Source: Sphingomonas soli NBRC 100801 (GTDB lineage Bacteria; Pseudomonadota; Alphaproteobacteria; Sphingomonadales; Sphingomonadaceae). Taken from it: DNA of 64,000 nt. This document shows, piece after piece, positions 17,534-26,378 of the stretch (the first letter of the stretch is position 1; each line of letters starts with the position of its first letter). Both the position numbers and the translations under genes were made by a program. The DNA is taken from NCBI RefSeq assembly GCF_001591025.1, contig NZ_BCTZ01000018.1:1-64000 (forward strand), given 5' to 3'. Under the pieces are notes generated by a model. It was not told the origin of the DNA. It saw nothing but the letters and a program-made list of their open reading frames with translations, and searched no databases.

Positions 17534-17881
17534 ATGAGCATCAAGCGTATCAACCCCGGCACCCGCATGAGCGATGCCGTGATCCATGGGAACACCGTAT
17601 ATCTTGCCGGTCAGGTCGCGCTGCCGGGTGCCAGCGTCACCGAGCAGACCCGTGCCGTGCTCGCGCAGATCGAAGCGCTGCTCGGTGAAGCGGGCAGCGC
17701 CAAGGAGAAGATCCTCAGCGCCACGATCTGGCTGGCCGACATGGCTGACTTCGCCGAAATGAACGCGGTCTGGGATGCATGGGTCGATGGCCGCGATGCG
17801 CCCACGCGCGCGACCGGCGAAGCGAAGCTCGCTACGCCCGATTATAAGGTCGAGATCATCATCATCGCCGCTGTCGGCTGA
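17534..17881 (+). CDS. RidA/YjgF-family enamine/imine deaminase
   Basis: A 115-residue RidA-family trimeric protein that hydrolyses 2-imino/enamine acids. Motifs: VYLAGQV near residue 23, the long helix QTRAVLAQIEALLGEAGS, and the C-terminal APTRATGEAKLATPDYKVEI carrying the arginine that anchors the substrate carboxylate. The family includes RutC of the pyrimidine (Rut) pathway, which is relevant because other Rut-like enzyme classes occur in this region. It is downstream of dadA in the same operon, with AGAGGAAAG as ribosome site. Confidence 0.88.
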   Translation: MSIKRINPGTRMSDAVIHGNTVYLAGQVALPGASVTEQTRAVLAQIEALLGEAGSAKEKILSATIWLADMADFAEMNAVWDAWVDGRDAPTRATGEAKLATPDYKVEIIIIAAVG

Positions 17882-17904
17882 GCGCACAGCGATTGAAACG
17901 CAAT

Positions 17905-17939
17905 GCGGGCCTGGATCGCATCAGCGACCCGGGGCCCGC
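17905..17939 (+). terminator. possible terminator after ridA
   Basis: GCGGGCC (17905-17911) pairs with GGCCCGC (17933-17939) across a 21-nt loop, followed by TTAATC. The loop is long and the T tract poor, so this is tentative. Confidence 0.35.
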
Positions 17940-18010
17940 TTAATCGTCATCCCCGCTGTTCGCGCGGGGCAACGGCTGTTTAATCCGGCAGCGATGTGGG
18001 ACGCACATTG

Positions 18011-18628
18011 TCACTTCTCGAGTAGGTCGATCGCTTGCGCCAGGTCCGTCACCTCGCCGATCTTCTTGCTGATATCGAACAGGTTCTGACTGTGAATCGC
18101 GGGCGAGCGATCTGCGCACGCTTCGTCGATGACGATCGGCACGAAGCCGTGGCACAGCGCGTCGAGCGCGGTTGCCCGAACACAGCCTGATGTCGAAAAG
18201 CCGGAAATCAGCAAGGTATCGATCGACATGCCGCGCAGCGTCGAAGCCAATGCGGTTCCGAAAAACGCTGACGGATAGTGTTTGACCAGAACCATCTCGC
18301 GGTCGCGGGGGGCAATCTCGGCGGGAAATTCTCCCAGCGGCCCGCCATCGACGAACACCTCCAGTGCAGGCACCTTGCGGTAAAATAATCCGCCTTCGCG
18401 CCCGCCGGGGGTGTACCGGACCGTGGTGAATATGACAGGAGCGCCAGCCGCGCGAGCGGCGGCAAGCAACTGCTGGTTGGCGGCGATGGCACCATCTCCA
18501 TCGAGCCGGAGCGGACTGTCCAGATCGAGATAGGCCCTTACGACGTCGACGATCAGCAATGCGATGTGCGAACCGGCGTTGAGCGTTCCGCCAAAGCCTG
18601 CGCGGCGGTAATCCTCATGCGCGTCCAA
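18011..18628 (-). CDS. isochorismatase-family cysteine amidohydrolase
   Basis: A 205-residue hydrolase like N-carbamoylsarcosine amidase and maleamate amidohydrolase (NicF). The catalytic triad is complete: Asp28 (LIVDVV), Lys116 (VKHYPSAFFGT) and Cys149 (STSGCVRATA). The first residues (YRRAGFGG) match carbamoylsarcosine-amidase-like proteins. It starts with TTG, supported by GGGAGA seven bases upstream and the lack of any nearby ATG or GTG in frame. It is the last gene of a four-gene minus-strand operon with a lyase, a PuuE-like protein and a maleate-isomerase-like protein. Together with the last, a maleamate-to-maleate-to-fumarate branch is possible but not proven. Confidence 0.88.
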   Translation of the reverse strand: MDAHEDYRRAGFGGTLNAGSHIALLIVDVVRAYLDLDSPLRLDGDGAIAANQQLLAAARAAGAPVIFTTVRYTPGGREGGLFYRKVPALEVFVDGGPLGEFPAEIAPRDREMVLVKHYPSAFFGTALASTLRGMSIDTLLISGFSTSGCVRATALDALCHGFVPIVIDEACADRSPAIHSQNLFDISKKIGEVTDLAQAIDLLEK

Positions 18629-18630
18629 GT

Positions 18631-19470
18631 CTAATCTCCCACGATCGCATTGATGTGGTGAAGATCGGCGATTTCGCCGGCGAACGCTTCCGTCGAGCGG
18701 TCATGATGCAAGCGCGTCAGCCAGCCCGGTGCATGCGCGACCAGACCATGCAGCATCATCAGGGGATGCAGGGCGACGGAGAAGCCCATCGCTTCGAGCT
18801 CCGCGCCATCGTTGCTGGGGGCGGAACCCCCTTCGACCAGATTGACGACCAGCGGCGCGCGCCCTGCGAAGCGCTCCGTGACGGCCCTGGCCTCCGCAAT
18901 ATCACGCGGGCCTTCGACAAAAATCAGGTCTGCGCCTTCCTCCAGGAATGCTTCCGCGCGATCCAGTGCCGCGCCGATGCCATCGACCGCCAAAGCGTCG
19001 GTGCGGGCGACGACCAGCATCGCACTACGAGCGTCGAGCGCGGCACGAATCCTGTCACGCGCCTCTTCGATCGGGACCACCGATTTCCCGATCATGTGGC
19101 CGCATCGCTTCGGAAAGGTCTGATCCTCGATCTGGATCGCACTCGCGCCGCTGCGCTCGTACTGGCGAACCGTGCGCGCGACATTTTGCGCATCGCCAAA
19201 ACCGGTATCCCCGTCGACGATCAGCGGCAAAGCGACCCGATCGCGGATCTGCATCACGATGTCGGCGATTTCCGTCGGGCCGACCAAGCCGATATCGGGT
19301 CGGCCGAGCCGGGCCATGGAGATCGCGGCACCGCTGATGAATGCAGCCTCGAATCCGGCGCGCTCGATCAGCAGCGCACTGAGCCCATCCCAGCAGCCTG
19401 GCAAAGAAAGCAGGCGGTGGCCGGCTCCGGGCGCGAGCAGCGTGCGTAGCCGCTCGACATGCGCGCCCAT
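18631..19470 (-). CDS. isocitrate lyase / PEP mutase superfamily protein
   Basis: A 279-residue TIM-barrel protein of the ICL/PEPM superfamily, probably a carbon-carbon lyase acting on a 2-alkylmalate-like or methylisocitrate-like acid. Evidence: GAAISMARLGRPDIG, the metal-binding DGDTGFGD, IEDQTFPKRCGH (the KRCGH loop with the catalytic cysteine seen in PrpB-type lyases) and ARTDA. PEP mutases lack this loop, so lyase activity is favoured. The start ATG immediately follows the stop of the upstream PuuE-like gene with no gap, and its own stop is two bases from the TTG of the amidohydrolase. Confidence 0.88.
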   Translation of the reverse strand: MGAHVERLRTLLAPGAGHRLLSLPGCWDGLSALLIERAGFEAAFISGAAISMARLGRPDIGLVGPTEIADIVMQIRDRVALPLIVDGDTGFGDAQNVARTVRQYERSGASAIQIEDQTFPKRCGHMIGKSVVPIEEARDRIRAALDARSAMLVVARTDALAVDGIGAALDRAEAFLEEGADLIFVEGPRDIAEARAVTERFAGRAPLVVNLVEGGSAPSNDGAELEAMGFSVALHPLMMLHGLVAHAPGWLTRLHHDRSTEAFAGEIADLHHINAIVGD

Positions 19471-20385
19471 CTAGCCCAGCTGCCCGGGAATATGATCCTG
19501 GTGCACGCCCAGGTACCAATCTGCCAGCTCTTCGCGCGTCGTCCACCAGATACCTGGCAGCGATTGCGCATGGGCGATAAATTCCCTGAGCGCGCGGATC
19601 CGGTGTGCACGGCCCGAAACATGGGGGTGCAGCCCGACATTCATGATCCGGCCGGTGGTAGCGCCCTCCTCATAGAGGACGTCGAGTTCCTCGATCAGCG
19701 CCTGGGCGAATTGATCCGTCGTGTAGTTCTTGCGGGTGATGAAGGTGAAATCATTGATTTCATTCGAATAGGGTACCGAGACGATCGGGCCGTGCGGCGT
19801 CCGGAGCAAGAACGGCTGATCGTCGTTCATGATGTCGCAGTAGAAGCTGCAGCCATATTCGGCGAGGATCTCCGCAGTCTGCAACGTGCCCCGCAACGAG
19901 GACGAGAGCCAACCACGCGACTTGCGCCCAACATGCTTCTCGAAAGCGTCGAGCGTGCGAAGCACCACCTCGCGTTCACGCTCGGGGTCCTGGGCAAAGC
20001 TGGTCAGCAATTCCCCCTGCTCCCAGTTGTGTGCAAGCAGTTCCCAGCCGCGTTCGAGGACGGCGTCGGTCATCGCCCGGCGGCGTTCGAAGGTCACCGC
20101 GTTGGTGGTGCACGAGGCTTTGGCGCCCATCGCATCGAACAAGTCGAGCAAACGCCAGATCCCGACCCGCTGGCCATATTCCCGCCAGGTAAAATTGGGA
20201 AAATCCGGCGTATTTCCCGGCAACGTATCCGGAAGGATCGACGGTCCGCCGGCATAATAGGGCTTGTCGGTATCCTTGGTGAGATCCCAGGTTTCGAGGT
20301 TGAATGTGAGGATCAGCGCAACGCGCGCGCCGTTCGGGAATTTGAGCGGATTTCGCGCCGGGAGCGGGACATAATCATATTCCAT
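19471..20385 (-). CDS. polysaccharide-deacetylase-like protein (PuuE/allantoinase type)
   Basis: A 304-residue member of the polysaccharide deacetylase-like (NodB-fold) superfamily, in the cytosolic branch that includes allantoinase PuuE; there is no signal peptide. Visible features are LILTFNLETWDL in place of the TFDDG metal motif, LLAHNWEQGELL in the second motif region, the fold segment RGWLSSSLRGTLQTAEILAEYGCSFYCD, and LHPHVSGRAHRIRALREFI near the C-terminus. It more likely hydrolyses a small cyclic amide or similar catabolite than a polysaccharide; the substrate is unknown. ATG 20385 is chosen over an upstream in-frame start lying inside the neighbouring gene. Confidence 0.82.
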   Translation of the reverse strand: MEYDYVPLPARNPLKFPNGARVALILTFNLETWDLTKDTDKPYYAGGPSILPDTLPGNTPDFPNFTWREYGQRVGIWRLLDLFDAMGAKASCTTNAVTFERRRAMTDAVLERGWELLAHNWEQGELLTSFAQDPEREREVVLRTLDAFEKHVGRKSRGWLSSSLRGTLQTAEILAEYGCSFYCDIMNDDQPFLLRTPHGPIVSVPYSNEINDFTFITRKNYTTDQFAQALIEELDVLYEEGATTGRIMNVGLHPHVSGRAHRIRALREFIAHAQSLPGIWWTTREELADWYLGVHQDHIPGQLG

Positions 20386-20398
20386 CGTGCGACGTTCC

Positions 20399-21145
20399 TC
20401 AGAATTCGGCGAGAAGCCGGCCGTAGCCATAAACCTTGTCAGAAATTCCCATCGACCTCAGCGCGTGCCAATAGGTCGCGGTGTTAATCGCGATAACGGG
20501 CTTTTCGAGCCAGAATTCGGCGATCGCCGCAACCTCGGCAAAGGCGAGGTTGGTGCCGCACTGGATGACCGCATCGACGCCTTCGGAAACCTCGATCGCC
20601 GCGCGTTTCAGGGTCTGCTTGGTCTCGTGGGCGATCATCATCGGCGAGGGCGATTGGAGGCCGACCAGATTGACGACCTCGAACCCCTGATCCTCGAAGA
20701 ACTTGCGGACGTTGGCATCGCCGACCGGCATATAGGGGGTTACGATGCCGATCTTCCTGATGCCGCCATAGCTTTTGATCGCCGCATCGAGCGCCGTCGA
20801 ACCCATGATCACCGGAATGCCGCCCGTCCTTTCGAGCATGCGCTTGTGCAACCGCTCGGCCCCCTCGGCACCATCCCAGAACGTTTCCGCCGACATGCCC
20901 ATGATCAGGCAGCCCGGCTCCATCGACATCGAGACATCCACCGCATCGAACGTCGCATCGCGGATAGACTGCAGCATCACCATGAAGCTGTCGTCGTCGG
21001 TCACCTTCGTGTCGGGGATTGAAATACGAGAGAAGTGATTGGTCACGCCGTGCGGACGCATATCGTCATATTCGGGCTGGACGCTCGTATTCGTCGATGG
21101 CGCGACAACCGCGAACTTCATCCTGTGCCCTAGAGAATCAACCAT
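20399..21145 (-). CDS. maleate isomerase / Asp-Glu racemase family protein
   Basis: A 248-residue protein of the Asp/Glu/hydantoin racemase superfamily, in the maleate isomerase - arylmalonate decarboxylase group. It has the APSTNTSVQPEYD substrate loop, a first cysteine in MEPGCLIMG and a second in VIQCGTNLAF. These enzymes use one or two cysteines for cis-trans isomerisation, racemisation or decarboxylation of dicarboxylates. ATG 21145 is preferred because AGGAAG precedes it at six bases; a TTG at 21175 lies upstream. It heads the minus-strand operon and is divergent from the DUF1330 gene. Confidence 0.87.
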   Translation of the reverse strand: MVDSLGHRMKFAVVAPSTNTSVQPEYDDMRPHGVTNHFSRISIPDTKVTDDDSFMVMLQSIRDATFDAVDVSMSMEPGCLIMGMSAETFWDGAEGAERLHKRMLERTGGIPVIMGSTALDAAIKSYGGIRKIGIVTPYMPVGDANVRKFFEDQGFEVVNLVGLQSPSPMMIAHETKQTLKRAAIEVSEGVDAVIQCGTNLAFAEVAAIAEFWLEKPVIAINTATYWHALRSMGISDKVYGYGRLLAEF

Positions 21146-21309
21146 GATGGCTTCCTGCTGCTTTGCTTGAGACAAGGCCTAGAAGCTTGCGGCGGGCCGT
21201 CTCGACCGCTCCCGGCCAAATGATCGCCTGACGAACATTTTGGCAGACGCCCCGATGTCCCCGGTCCGAACCTCCTATCAAGACGCGGAAGCACAGGAGG
21301 GAGCCGCCC

Positions 21310-21597
21310 ATGCCAGCCTATATCGTCGGAACAGTCAGAATCTCTGATCCAGAGCGGTTCGCCGAATATCAAAAGGCGATCGTAGGATTGTCCGAGCGAT
21401 TCGGCGGCGAGACGGTGATGAAGGGTGTCGTGGCGGAGGCGCTCGATGGAGCTGCGGACGTCGGCGAGCGCGTGGTCGTCAGCCGCTATCCGGATGCCGA
21501 CTCCGCCCGCGCCTACATTGCCTCTGCCGAATACCAGGCCGCGGCGGCGCTGCGCGAGGGGGCTGCCCAAGTCGTCCTGCGGCTCATCGAAGCCTGA
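21310..21597 (+). CDS. DUF1330 family protein
   Basis: A 95-residue alpha/beta-barrel dimer-type protein of the DUF1330 family: AYIVGTVRISDPERFAEYQKAI at the start, GERVVVSRYPDADSARAYIASAEYQ in the middle. The general fold resembles small monooxygenase/EthD-like proteins; no reaction is established. A strong AGGAGG site precedes ATG 21310. Its stop directly adjoins the flavin monooxygenase gene, suggesting a shared transcript and role. Confidence 0.9.
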   Translation: MPAYIVGTVRISDPERFAEYQKAIVGLSERFGGETVMKGVVAEALDGAADVGERVVVSRYPDADSARAYIASAEYQAAAALREGAAQVVLRLIEA

Positions 21598-21612
21598 TTG
21601 GGGGAATTGATT

Positions 21613-22821
21613 TTGCACTCTGCGAGCAAGCGCGCCCAGGTTCTGGTGGTCGGTGCGGGCCCCGTCGGCGCCTTCGCTGCCTATCGCCTCGCGCGGATGG
21701 GCATCGATACGATCCTGATCGAAGCGTTACCCAATTGTCCGGAGGATATGCGGGCGTCGACCTTCCATCCGCCTTCGATCGAGATGCTCGATGCGCTGGA
21801 GCTTTCCGAAGCGCTGATCGCGGACGGACTGAAGGCTCCCGTCTATCAATATCGTGACCGGCGCTCGGGCCAGACGATCGAGCTCGACATGACCGAGCTG
21901 TCCGAGGTGACCCCCCATCCGTACAGACTGCAATGCGAACAATATAAGCTGGCACGCCTAGCCTCTGCGCGCCTCGATGCACATCCGTGCGGGACGGCAT
22001 TGTTCAGCCACCGCCTCCTGGCATTCGAGCAGGACGACACGGGGGTGACGGTGCAGGTCGAGACGCCGATGGCGGTCGAGCAGATTCGCTGCGACTATAT
22101 GATCGGGGCCGATGGCGCCAACTCGACCGTGCGCAAATGGACCGGAATTGGCTTTAATGGCTTTACCTGGCCCGAAAGCTTCCTGACGCTCTCGACCGCC
22201 TATCCGATCGAACAACACATTAAAGGTTTGGCGAACGTCAACTACGTCGCGGATGCCACCGAATGGTGCGTTCTTTTGCGCGTGCCGACGCTGTGGCGCA
22301 TGCTTGTGCCGGCACCGGGGGGCACGGGCATCGACTATTTGTCGGACGCCTATAAAAGCGGCGTGTTCGATCGGCTGGTCGGAGACGGCAAGGCGGTAGA
22401 GACCTATCACCGTACGCTCTATCGCGTGCATCAGCGCGTCGCCGAGACTTTTCGACAAGGCCGGGTCCTGCTGGCCGGCGATGCCGCGCACCTCAACAAC
22501 CCCCTGGGCGGATTCGGTATGAACTCCGGTCTGCACGACGCATGGAACCTGACCGGTAAGCTCGAGCAGATTCTGATTGGCGGCGAACCTGCCGATCCAT
22601 TGCTCGATCGCTTCGATCGCCAACGACGCACGATTTCTCACGAGTTCATCCAGTCGCAGACGATCCAGAATAAGGAGGCGATGGAGAGCACCGACGTCGA
22701 CGGCCGCTCACTGCAGGAAAGCAAATTGCGCGCGCTGCTCGACGACAAGGAGGCGCGGATGCGGCATTTGTTGGCTCAGGGGATGTTCACCAGCTTGCGG
22801 CGGGAGGCGGAGATTGCGTGA
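21613..22821 (+). CDS. FAD-dependent aromatic-ring-type monooxygenase
   Basis: Group A flavoprotein monooxygenase (PHBH/MhpA/UbiH fold) using NAD(P)H and oxygen. Residues include the N-terminal FAD motif VVGAGPVGAFAAYRL, the central IGADGANSTVRKW motif that touches FAD and NAD(P)H, and the second FAD motif VLLAGDAAHLNNPLGGFGMNSG. At about 400 residues it lacks the C-terminal thioredoxin-like domain of phenol hydroxylases. The start is uncertain: several TTG codons (21598, 21607, 21613) surround GGGGGAA; 21613 gives the best spacing. Likely hydroxylates an aromatic or heteroaromatic intermediate of this catabolic region. Confidence 0.88.
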   Translation: MHSASKRAQVLVVGAGPVGAFAAYRLARMGIDTILIEALPNCPEDMRASTFHPPSIEMLDALELSEALIADGLKAPVYQYRDRRSGQTIELDMTELSEVTPHPYRLQCEQYKLARLASARLDAHPCGTALFSHRLLAFEQDDTGVTVQVETPMAVEQIRCDYMIGADGANSTVRKWTGIGFNGFTWPESFLTLSTAYPIEQHIKGLANVNYVADATEWCVLLRVPTLWRMLVPAPGGTGIDYLSDAYKSGVFDRLVGDGKAVETYHRTLYRVHQRVAETFRQGRVLLAGDAAHLNNPLGGFGMNSGLHDAWNLTGKLEQILIGGEPADPLLDRFDRQRRTISHEFIQSQTIQNKEAMESTDVDGRSLQESKLRALLDDKEARMRHLLAQGMFTSLRREAEIA

Positions 22822-22908
22822 GTGGAGCGCGAAGCGGGCCGTGGGCGCGGGGGCGGGAACGCGTGGGTGCTGGCGCGACAGGGGCGAGAGAGCTAAGCTT
22901 GCCTTGAG

Positions 22909-23709
22909 ATGAGTGACGAAGTTCCGATCCGTTCGATCAGCCGCGCGCTTCGGGTACTTCAAGTCATCAACCGCGGCCGATCGCTCACGCTGACCCAGAT
23001 CTCGCGCGGGACATCGCTCCCCTATCCCACCGTTGCCCGGCTGGTGCAGACGTTGCTGCACGAGGGGATGCTCGAACGCGAGCCCGGCCGGAAGCGCTAT
23101 CGGCCGACCGCCATGGTCCAGACCCTATCGCATGGATTCCAGGGCCATGGCCGGCTGGTCCGCGCCGCCCGCCCGCATATCGTGGAGCTGACCAAGGCGC
23201 TGGGCTGGCCGGTCACGCTGGCGGTGCATGTCGGCCACCGCATGGTCGTCCAGGATTCGACCCATGCGCTGACCTCGCTCACCTTCAACCATTATTATCC
23301 GGGCTATGCGATGCCGCTGCTCGGCAGCGCCGCCGGCAAGGTCTTTCTGGCGTTCACCGACAGGACCGAACGCGACCTCATCATCGAGACGCTGTCGCGG
23401 CTGCCGCCCGAACAGGGGGCCGACAAGCTGACCATCCAGCGCTTCGCCGAACTGCTCGATACGATCCTGCGACAGGGTTATGCGACCGGCGTTCGCAACA
23501 TCTTCACCGAAAATCCCGGCAAGACATCATCGATCGCGGTTCCGATCATCGTCGACGGCAAGGTGACGGGCACGCTGACCCTGGCGTTCTTCCAGGCGGC
23601 GATGGCGCTGCCCGAGGCAGTCCAGCAATATCTCGGCCCGCTATACGAATGCGCGCGCCGGACGATCGAGACGCTGGCGACGATCGAAGACCTGCCCGAC
23701 CAAGGATAG
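22909..23709 (+). CDS. IclR-family transcriptional regulator
   Basis: A 266-residue regulator with an N-terminal winged helix-turn-helix (SISRALRVLQVIN, then TQISRGTSLPYPTVARLVQTLLHEGML) and a C-terminal IclR effector domain (roughly 90-255; GKTSSIAVPIIVDGKVTGTLTLAF). MhpR-like members respond to aromatic acids. It probably controls neighbouring catabolic genes, for instance through the GTTC-N9-GAAC repeats upstream of the luciferase-like monooxygenase at 26379; that link is inference. It is convergent with the TonB receptor, with a shared hairpin terminator between them. Confidence 0.92.
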   Translation: MSDEVPIRSISRALRVLQVINRGRSLTLTQISRGTSLPYPTVARLVQTLLHEGMLEREPGRKRYRPTAMVQTLSHGFQGHGRLVRAARPHIVELTKALGWPVTLAVHVGHRMVVQDSTHALTSLTFNHYYPGYAMPLLGSAAGKVFLAFTDRTERDLIIETLSRLPPEQGADKLTIQRFAELLDTILRQGYATGVRNIFTENPGKTSSIAVPIIVDGKVTGTLTLAFFQAAMALPEAVQQYLGPLYECARRTIETLATIEDLPDQG

Positions 23710-23715
23710 AATAAA

Positions 23716-23741
23716 GGCCGCAGCGCGATCGCACTGCGGCC
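23716..23741. terminator. bidirectional terminator between iclR and tonB-receptor genes
   Basis: GGCCGCAG (23716-23723) pairs perfectly with CTGCGGCC (23734-23741) across a 10-nt loop. It is flanked by an A-rich run on the left and CCAATCTTTT on the right, so it can work in both directions for the convergent genes. Confidence 0.75.
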
Positions 23742-23772
23742 CCAATCTTTTACGCAACGCTACAGACAGTCG

Positions 23773-26127
23773 TCAGAAGCGCACCGAGAACCGTGCCCCG
23801 CCGGTGCGCGGCATCTGGGGCGACAGCGACAGCACATTGGCCGCCGTATAGGTGTCGGTCGAACGCGTGATGTTGATCGGCGTGCGATCGTCGGTGACGT
23901 TGTTCATGTAGAGTTCGAACCGATAGGCGCCGTGCTCCACACCGGCCCGCAGGTTGATGCGATGCGAAGGAGCGGTCCAGGCGAGGTTCGCCTCGCTTTC
24001 ATATTGCCGGCCGACATAGAGGTAGTCGGCACGGAAGAAGCCTTCCCAATCGGGCGCGATAGCCTGCTGGTAGTTCAGGCCCGCATTCGCGGTATGGGCC
24101 GGATAACGCGGCAGGCGATTGCCGACCTGGTTGGGGTTGCCCAGGAACGTCTGCGCGACGATGTCACGCGAATAGCGGATATTGGTTTCCGCATAGACAT
24201 AGCTGGCATCCAGGGTAAGGGCGGGCGTCACCTTCAGCGACCCCTGAACCTCGATCCCATAGACCTTTACCCGCCCGCTCGGCAGCACGACCGTCACCGT
24301 CTGCACGGTGGGCGTCGTATAGGCGAAGGTCTGGCTGATATGGCGATCGGTCCAGTCGCCATAATAAGCGGCGGTCAGGAGGCGAAGGCGGCGGTCGAAG
24401 AAGTAGCCGCGAAGGCCGACTTCCGCCATCTTCAGCCGCTCTTCCGGAACGCCGATCGGAACCGGTGCCTGCGCCTGCACCTGTGCCTGCGAGGCGGCCG
24501 GCAGCTGATAGAGCGAGCCGTTGAAGCCGCCCGGACGGGTGCCGATCGAATAGGACGCGTAGAGCGTCTGATCCGATGCCAGATCATAGCTGAGGATCGC
24601 GCGCGGCGTGAACGACTTGAAGGTTTCTTCGAGGCTGAGGCCCGAGAACGGCACCTTCTGAACCACCGTATCCCACTGGTAACGGCCTTCGACGCTGATC
24701 TTCAGGCCATCGACGAGGCGATAGTTGAGCGCAGCGAAGACACCGCCGGTACGCGCGCCGTCCAGCGTATCGCGCACCGAATAGGCAAAGCCGGTGTTCG
24801 CGAACGCAAGCGTGTTGCGCATGATATCCTGCGTGAAATAATTCGCGCCGATCATCCAGCTGAACCGGTCGCGGGCTGGCGAGCTCACGCGCAGCTCACC
24901 CGACCAGCTGTTGAAGTCGCTCTGTCCCATCACGGTGCGCGAGAAGTACGGCACCGATCCTGCCACGGCGGGATAATTGGGGTTCGGCGTGGCGCGGCGG
25001 TCGCGGAAGCCGGTGTCGCTGAGGAACGCGAACTGCTGCGAATTGTAGGAGACGTTGCCGCCCAGCGAATAGCCACCGCCGAGATCGTAATCGACGAGTA
25101 CATTCGCGACGAGAGCCTCACGCTCCAGCCCGAAATCCTGGATGAAGTCGCTCGGCAGCAGCGTGGTCGCGCCGGTAAGGCGCTGGATCACTGCGGTGCC
25201 GACATCGACCTGCTGGGTCATCCGGCTGTTCGGCAGGTCGCGAAACGCGCCGCAGAAGAAGTTGTTCGCGGCGGTCGCGGCAGTGGGCGTGCGGCAATTA
25301 TATTCGTTGGCACCCAGCATGCCGGCGGCAGCCGGACCGTCATGGTCGGTCCAGGCAGACACATAAGCACGCACCTGCAGCGAATCGCTGGGGGTCAGGT
25401 TCAGCGCGAGCGAGGCGGACCTGCTCTCCTGTGCGCCGAGGCGGCCGCGATAGCCGAAATTCTTATAGCCGCCGTCGGTGGTGTAATAACGCGCGCTGAC
25501 ACGCGCGGCGAGAACGTCGGGGATCACGCCGCCTTCGAGCGAAGCGCTGGCTTCGAGCGTGTTGAAGGTGCCGTAGCTGATGTCGCCGGTGAAGCGGGTG
25601 GGGGCTTCCGGCGCCCGGGTGATGAAGTTGAGCGCGCCCGAGAAGGTCGAGCGGCCGAAATAGGCGCTTTGCGGGCCATTGACGAGTTCGACCTGCGAAA
25701 CGTCGGTCAGGCCGGGCACGCTGCCGGTGCCGATGGGAACACCGTCGATGAAGATCGATGCCGCCTGACGGCCGGGCAGATCGGAGCCCGGGAAAATGCC
25801 GCGAACGACGAAGACCTGGAAGCCGCGATCGTTGCGGTTGGTCGATTGCTTGCCCGATTTGAAATTGGGAAGGAAATCCGAGAGGGCGGCGACATCGCGG
25901 ATGCCGCGATCGGTCAGGGCGCTGCTGTCGAGCGCCGTAACCGCGACCGGAACCGAGACCAGGCTTTCGCTCTGCTTACGCGCGGTGACGAGGATCTCAC
26001 CGTCTTCGGACGCATCGGCTGCAGGTGCCTTTTGCTCCGTGCCCTCCGTGGTCTGCGCTTGGGCCATCGGCGCCAAGAAGGTGAACAGGGCTCCACTGAG
26101 GAGCAAGGCGACTTTCTGGGTACGCAT
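23773..26127 (-). CDS. TonB-dependent outer-membrane receptor
   Basis: A 784-residue outer-membrane transporter. It opens with a signal peptide (MRTQKVALLLSGALFTFLAPMAQAQ), followed by a plug domain with EILVTARKQSESLVSVPVAVTAL and DVSQVELVNGPQSAYFGRSTFSGALNFITRAPE, then a long beta-barrel ending in an aromatic residue (FSVRF). This sphingomonad-type receptor class usually takes up small organic compounds besides siderophores; its place between two IclR-regulated catabolic blocks suggests import of the pathway substrate. ATG 26127 has AAGGGGAAG upstream; an ATG at 26154 is also in frame. Confidence 0.93.
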   Translation of the reverse strand: MRTQKVALLLSGALFTFLAPMAQAQTTEGTEQKAPAADASEDGEILVTARKQSESLVSVPVAVTALDSSALTDRGIRDVAALSDFLPNFKSGKQSTNRNDRGFQVFVVRGIFPGSDLPGRQAASIFIDGVPIGTGSVPGLTDVSQVELVNGPQSAYFGRSTFSGALNFITRAPEAPTRFTGDISYGTFNTLEASASLEGGVIPDVLAARVSARYYTTDGGYKNFGYRGRLGAQESRSASLALNLTPSDSLQVRAYVSAWTDHDGPAAAGMLGANEYNCRTPTAATAANNFFCGAFRDLPNSRMTQQVDVGTAVIQRLTGATTLLPSDFIQDFGLEREALVANVLVDYDLGGGYSLGGNVSYNSQQFAFLSDTGFRDRRATPNPNYPAVAGSVPYFSRTVMGQSDFNSWSGELRVSSPARDRFSWMIGANYFTQDIMRNTLAFANTGFAYSVRDTLDGARTGGVFAALNYRLVDGLKISVEGRYQWDTVVQKVPFSGLSLEETFKSFTPRAILSYDLASDQTLYASYSIGTRPGGFNGSLYQLPAASQAQVQAQAPVPIGVPEERLKMAEVGLRGYFFDRRLRLLTAAYYGDWTDRHISQTFAYTTPTVQTVTVVLPSGRVKVYGIEVQGSLKVTPALTLDASYVYAETNIRYSRDIVAQTFLGNPNQVGNRLPRYPAHTANAGLNYQQAIAPDWEGFFRADYLYVGRQYESEANLAWTAPSHRINLRAGVEHGAYRFELYMNNVTDDRTPINITRSTDTYTAANVLSLSPQMPRTGGARFSVRF

Positions 26128-26226
26128 GCAGTCTTCCCCTTCGCTCATTTTCATATCGGCGGCTATTACCGTTCGCCCATAGGGTGCTGATCGAGAGCGC
26201 TCCGGGTCCAGCCATGCCCACGGTTC

Positions 26227-26241
26227 ATCCGCGCTGCGGAT
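26227..26241. promoter_or_regulatory. short palindrome in the divergent intergenic region
   Basis: ATCCGC-GCT-GCGGAT is a perfect 6-bp inverted repeat about 100 bp upstream of the TonB receptor start. It could be a regulator site for that gene; nothing else supports this. Confidence 0.35.
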
Positions 26242-26323
26242 AAAATCGGTTCGAAATGGCCTTCACCCCGCGAATTTTATCGCCAGCCGATAAGTTTTCC
26301 GCGCCAAGGTCACCGCGCACAAA

Positions 26324-26360
26324 GTTCCTGTATGAGGAACACTGTTCTGTTATGGTGAAC
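26324..26360. promoter_or_regulatory. tandem GTTC-N9-GAAC operator candidates
   Basis: Two 17-bp imperfect palindromes, 26324-26340 and 26344-26360, share GTTC-N9-GAAC with TATG near the centre. They are 20 bp apart centre to centre, close to two helical turns, and end 18 bp before the start of the luciferase-like monooxygenase. The layout suits binding of two regulator dimers, such as one of the two local IclR proteins. Confidence 0.55.
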
Positions 26361-26378
26361 TTTCAAGGGAGCCGATCG

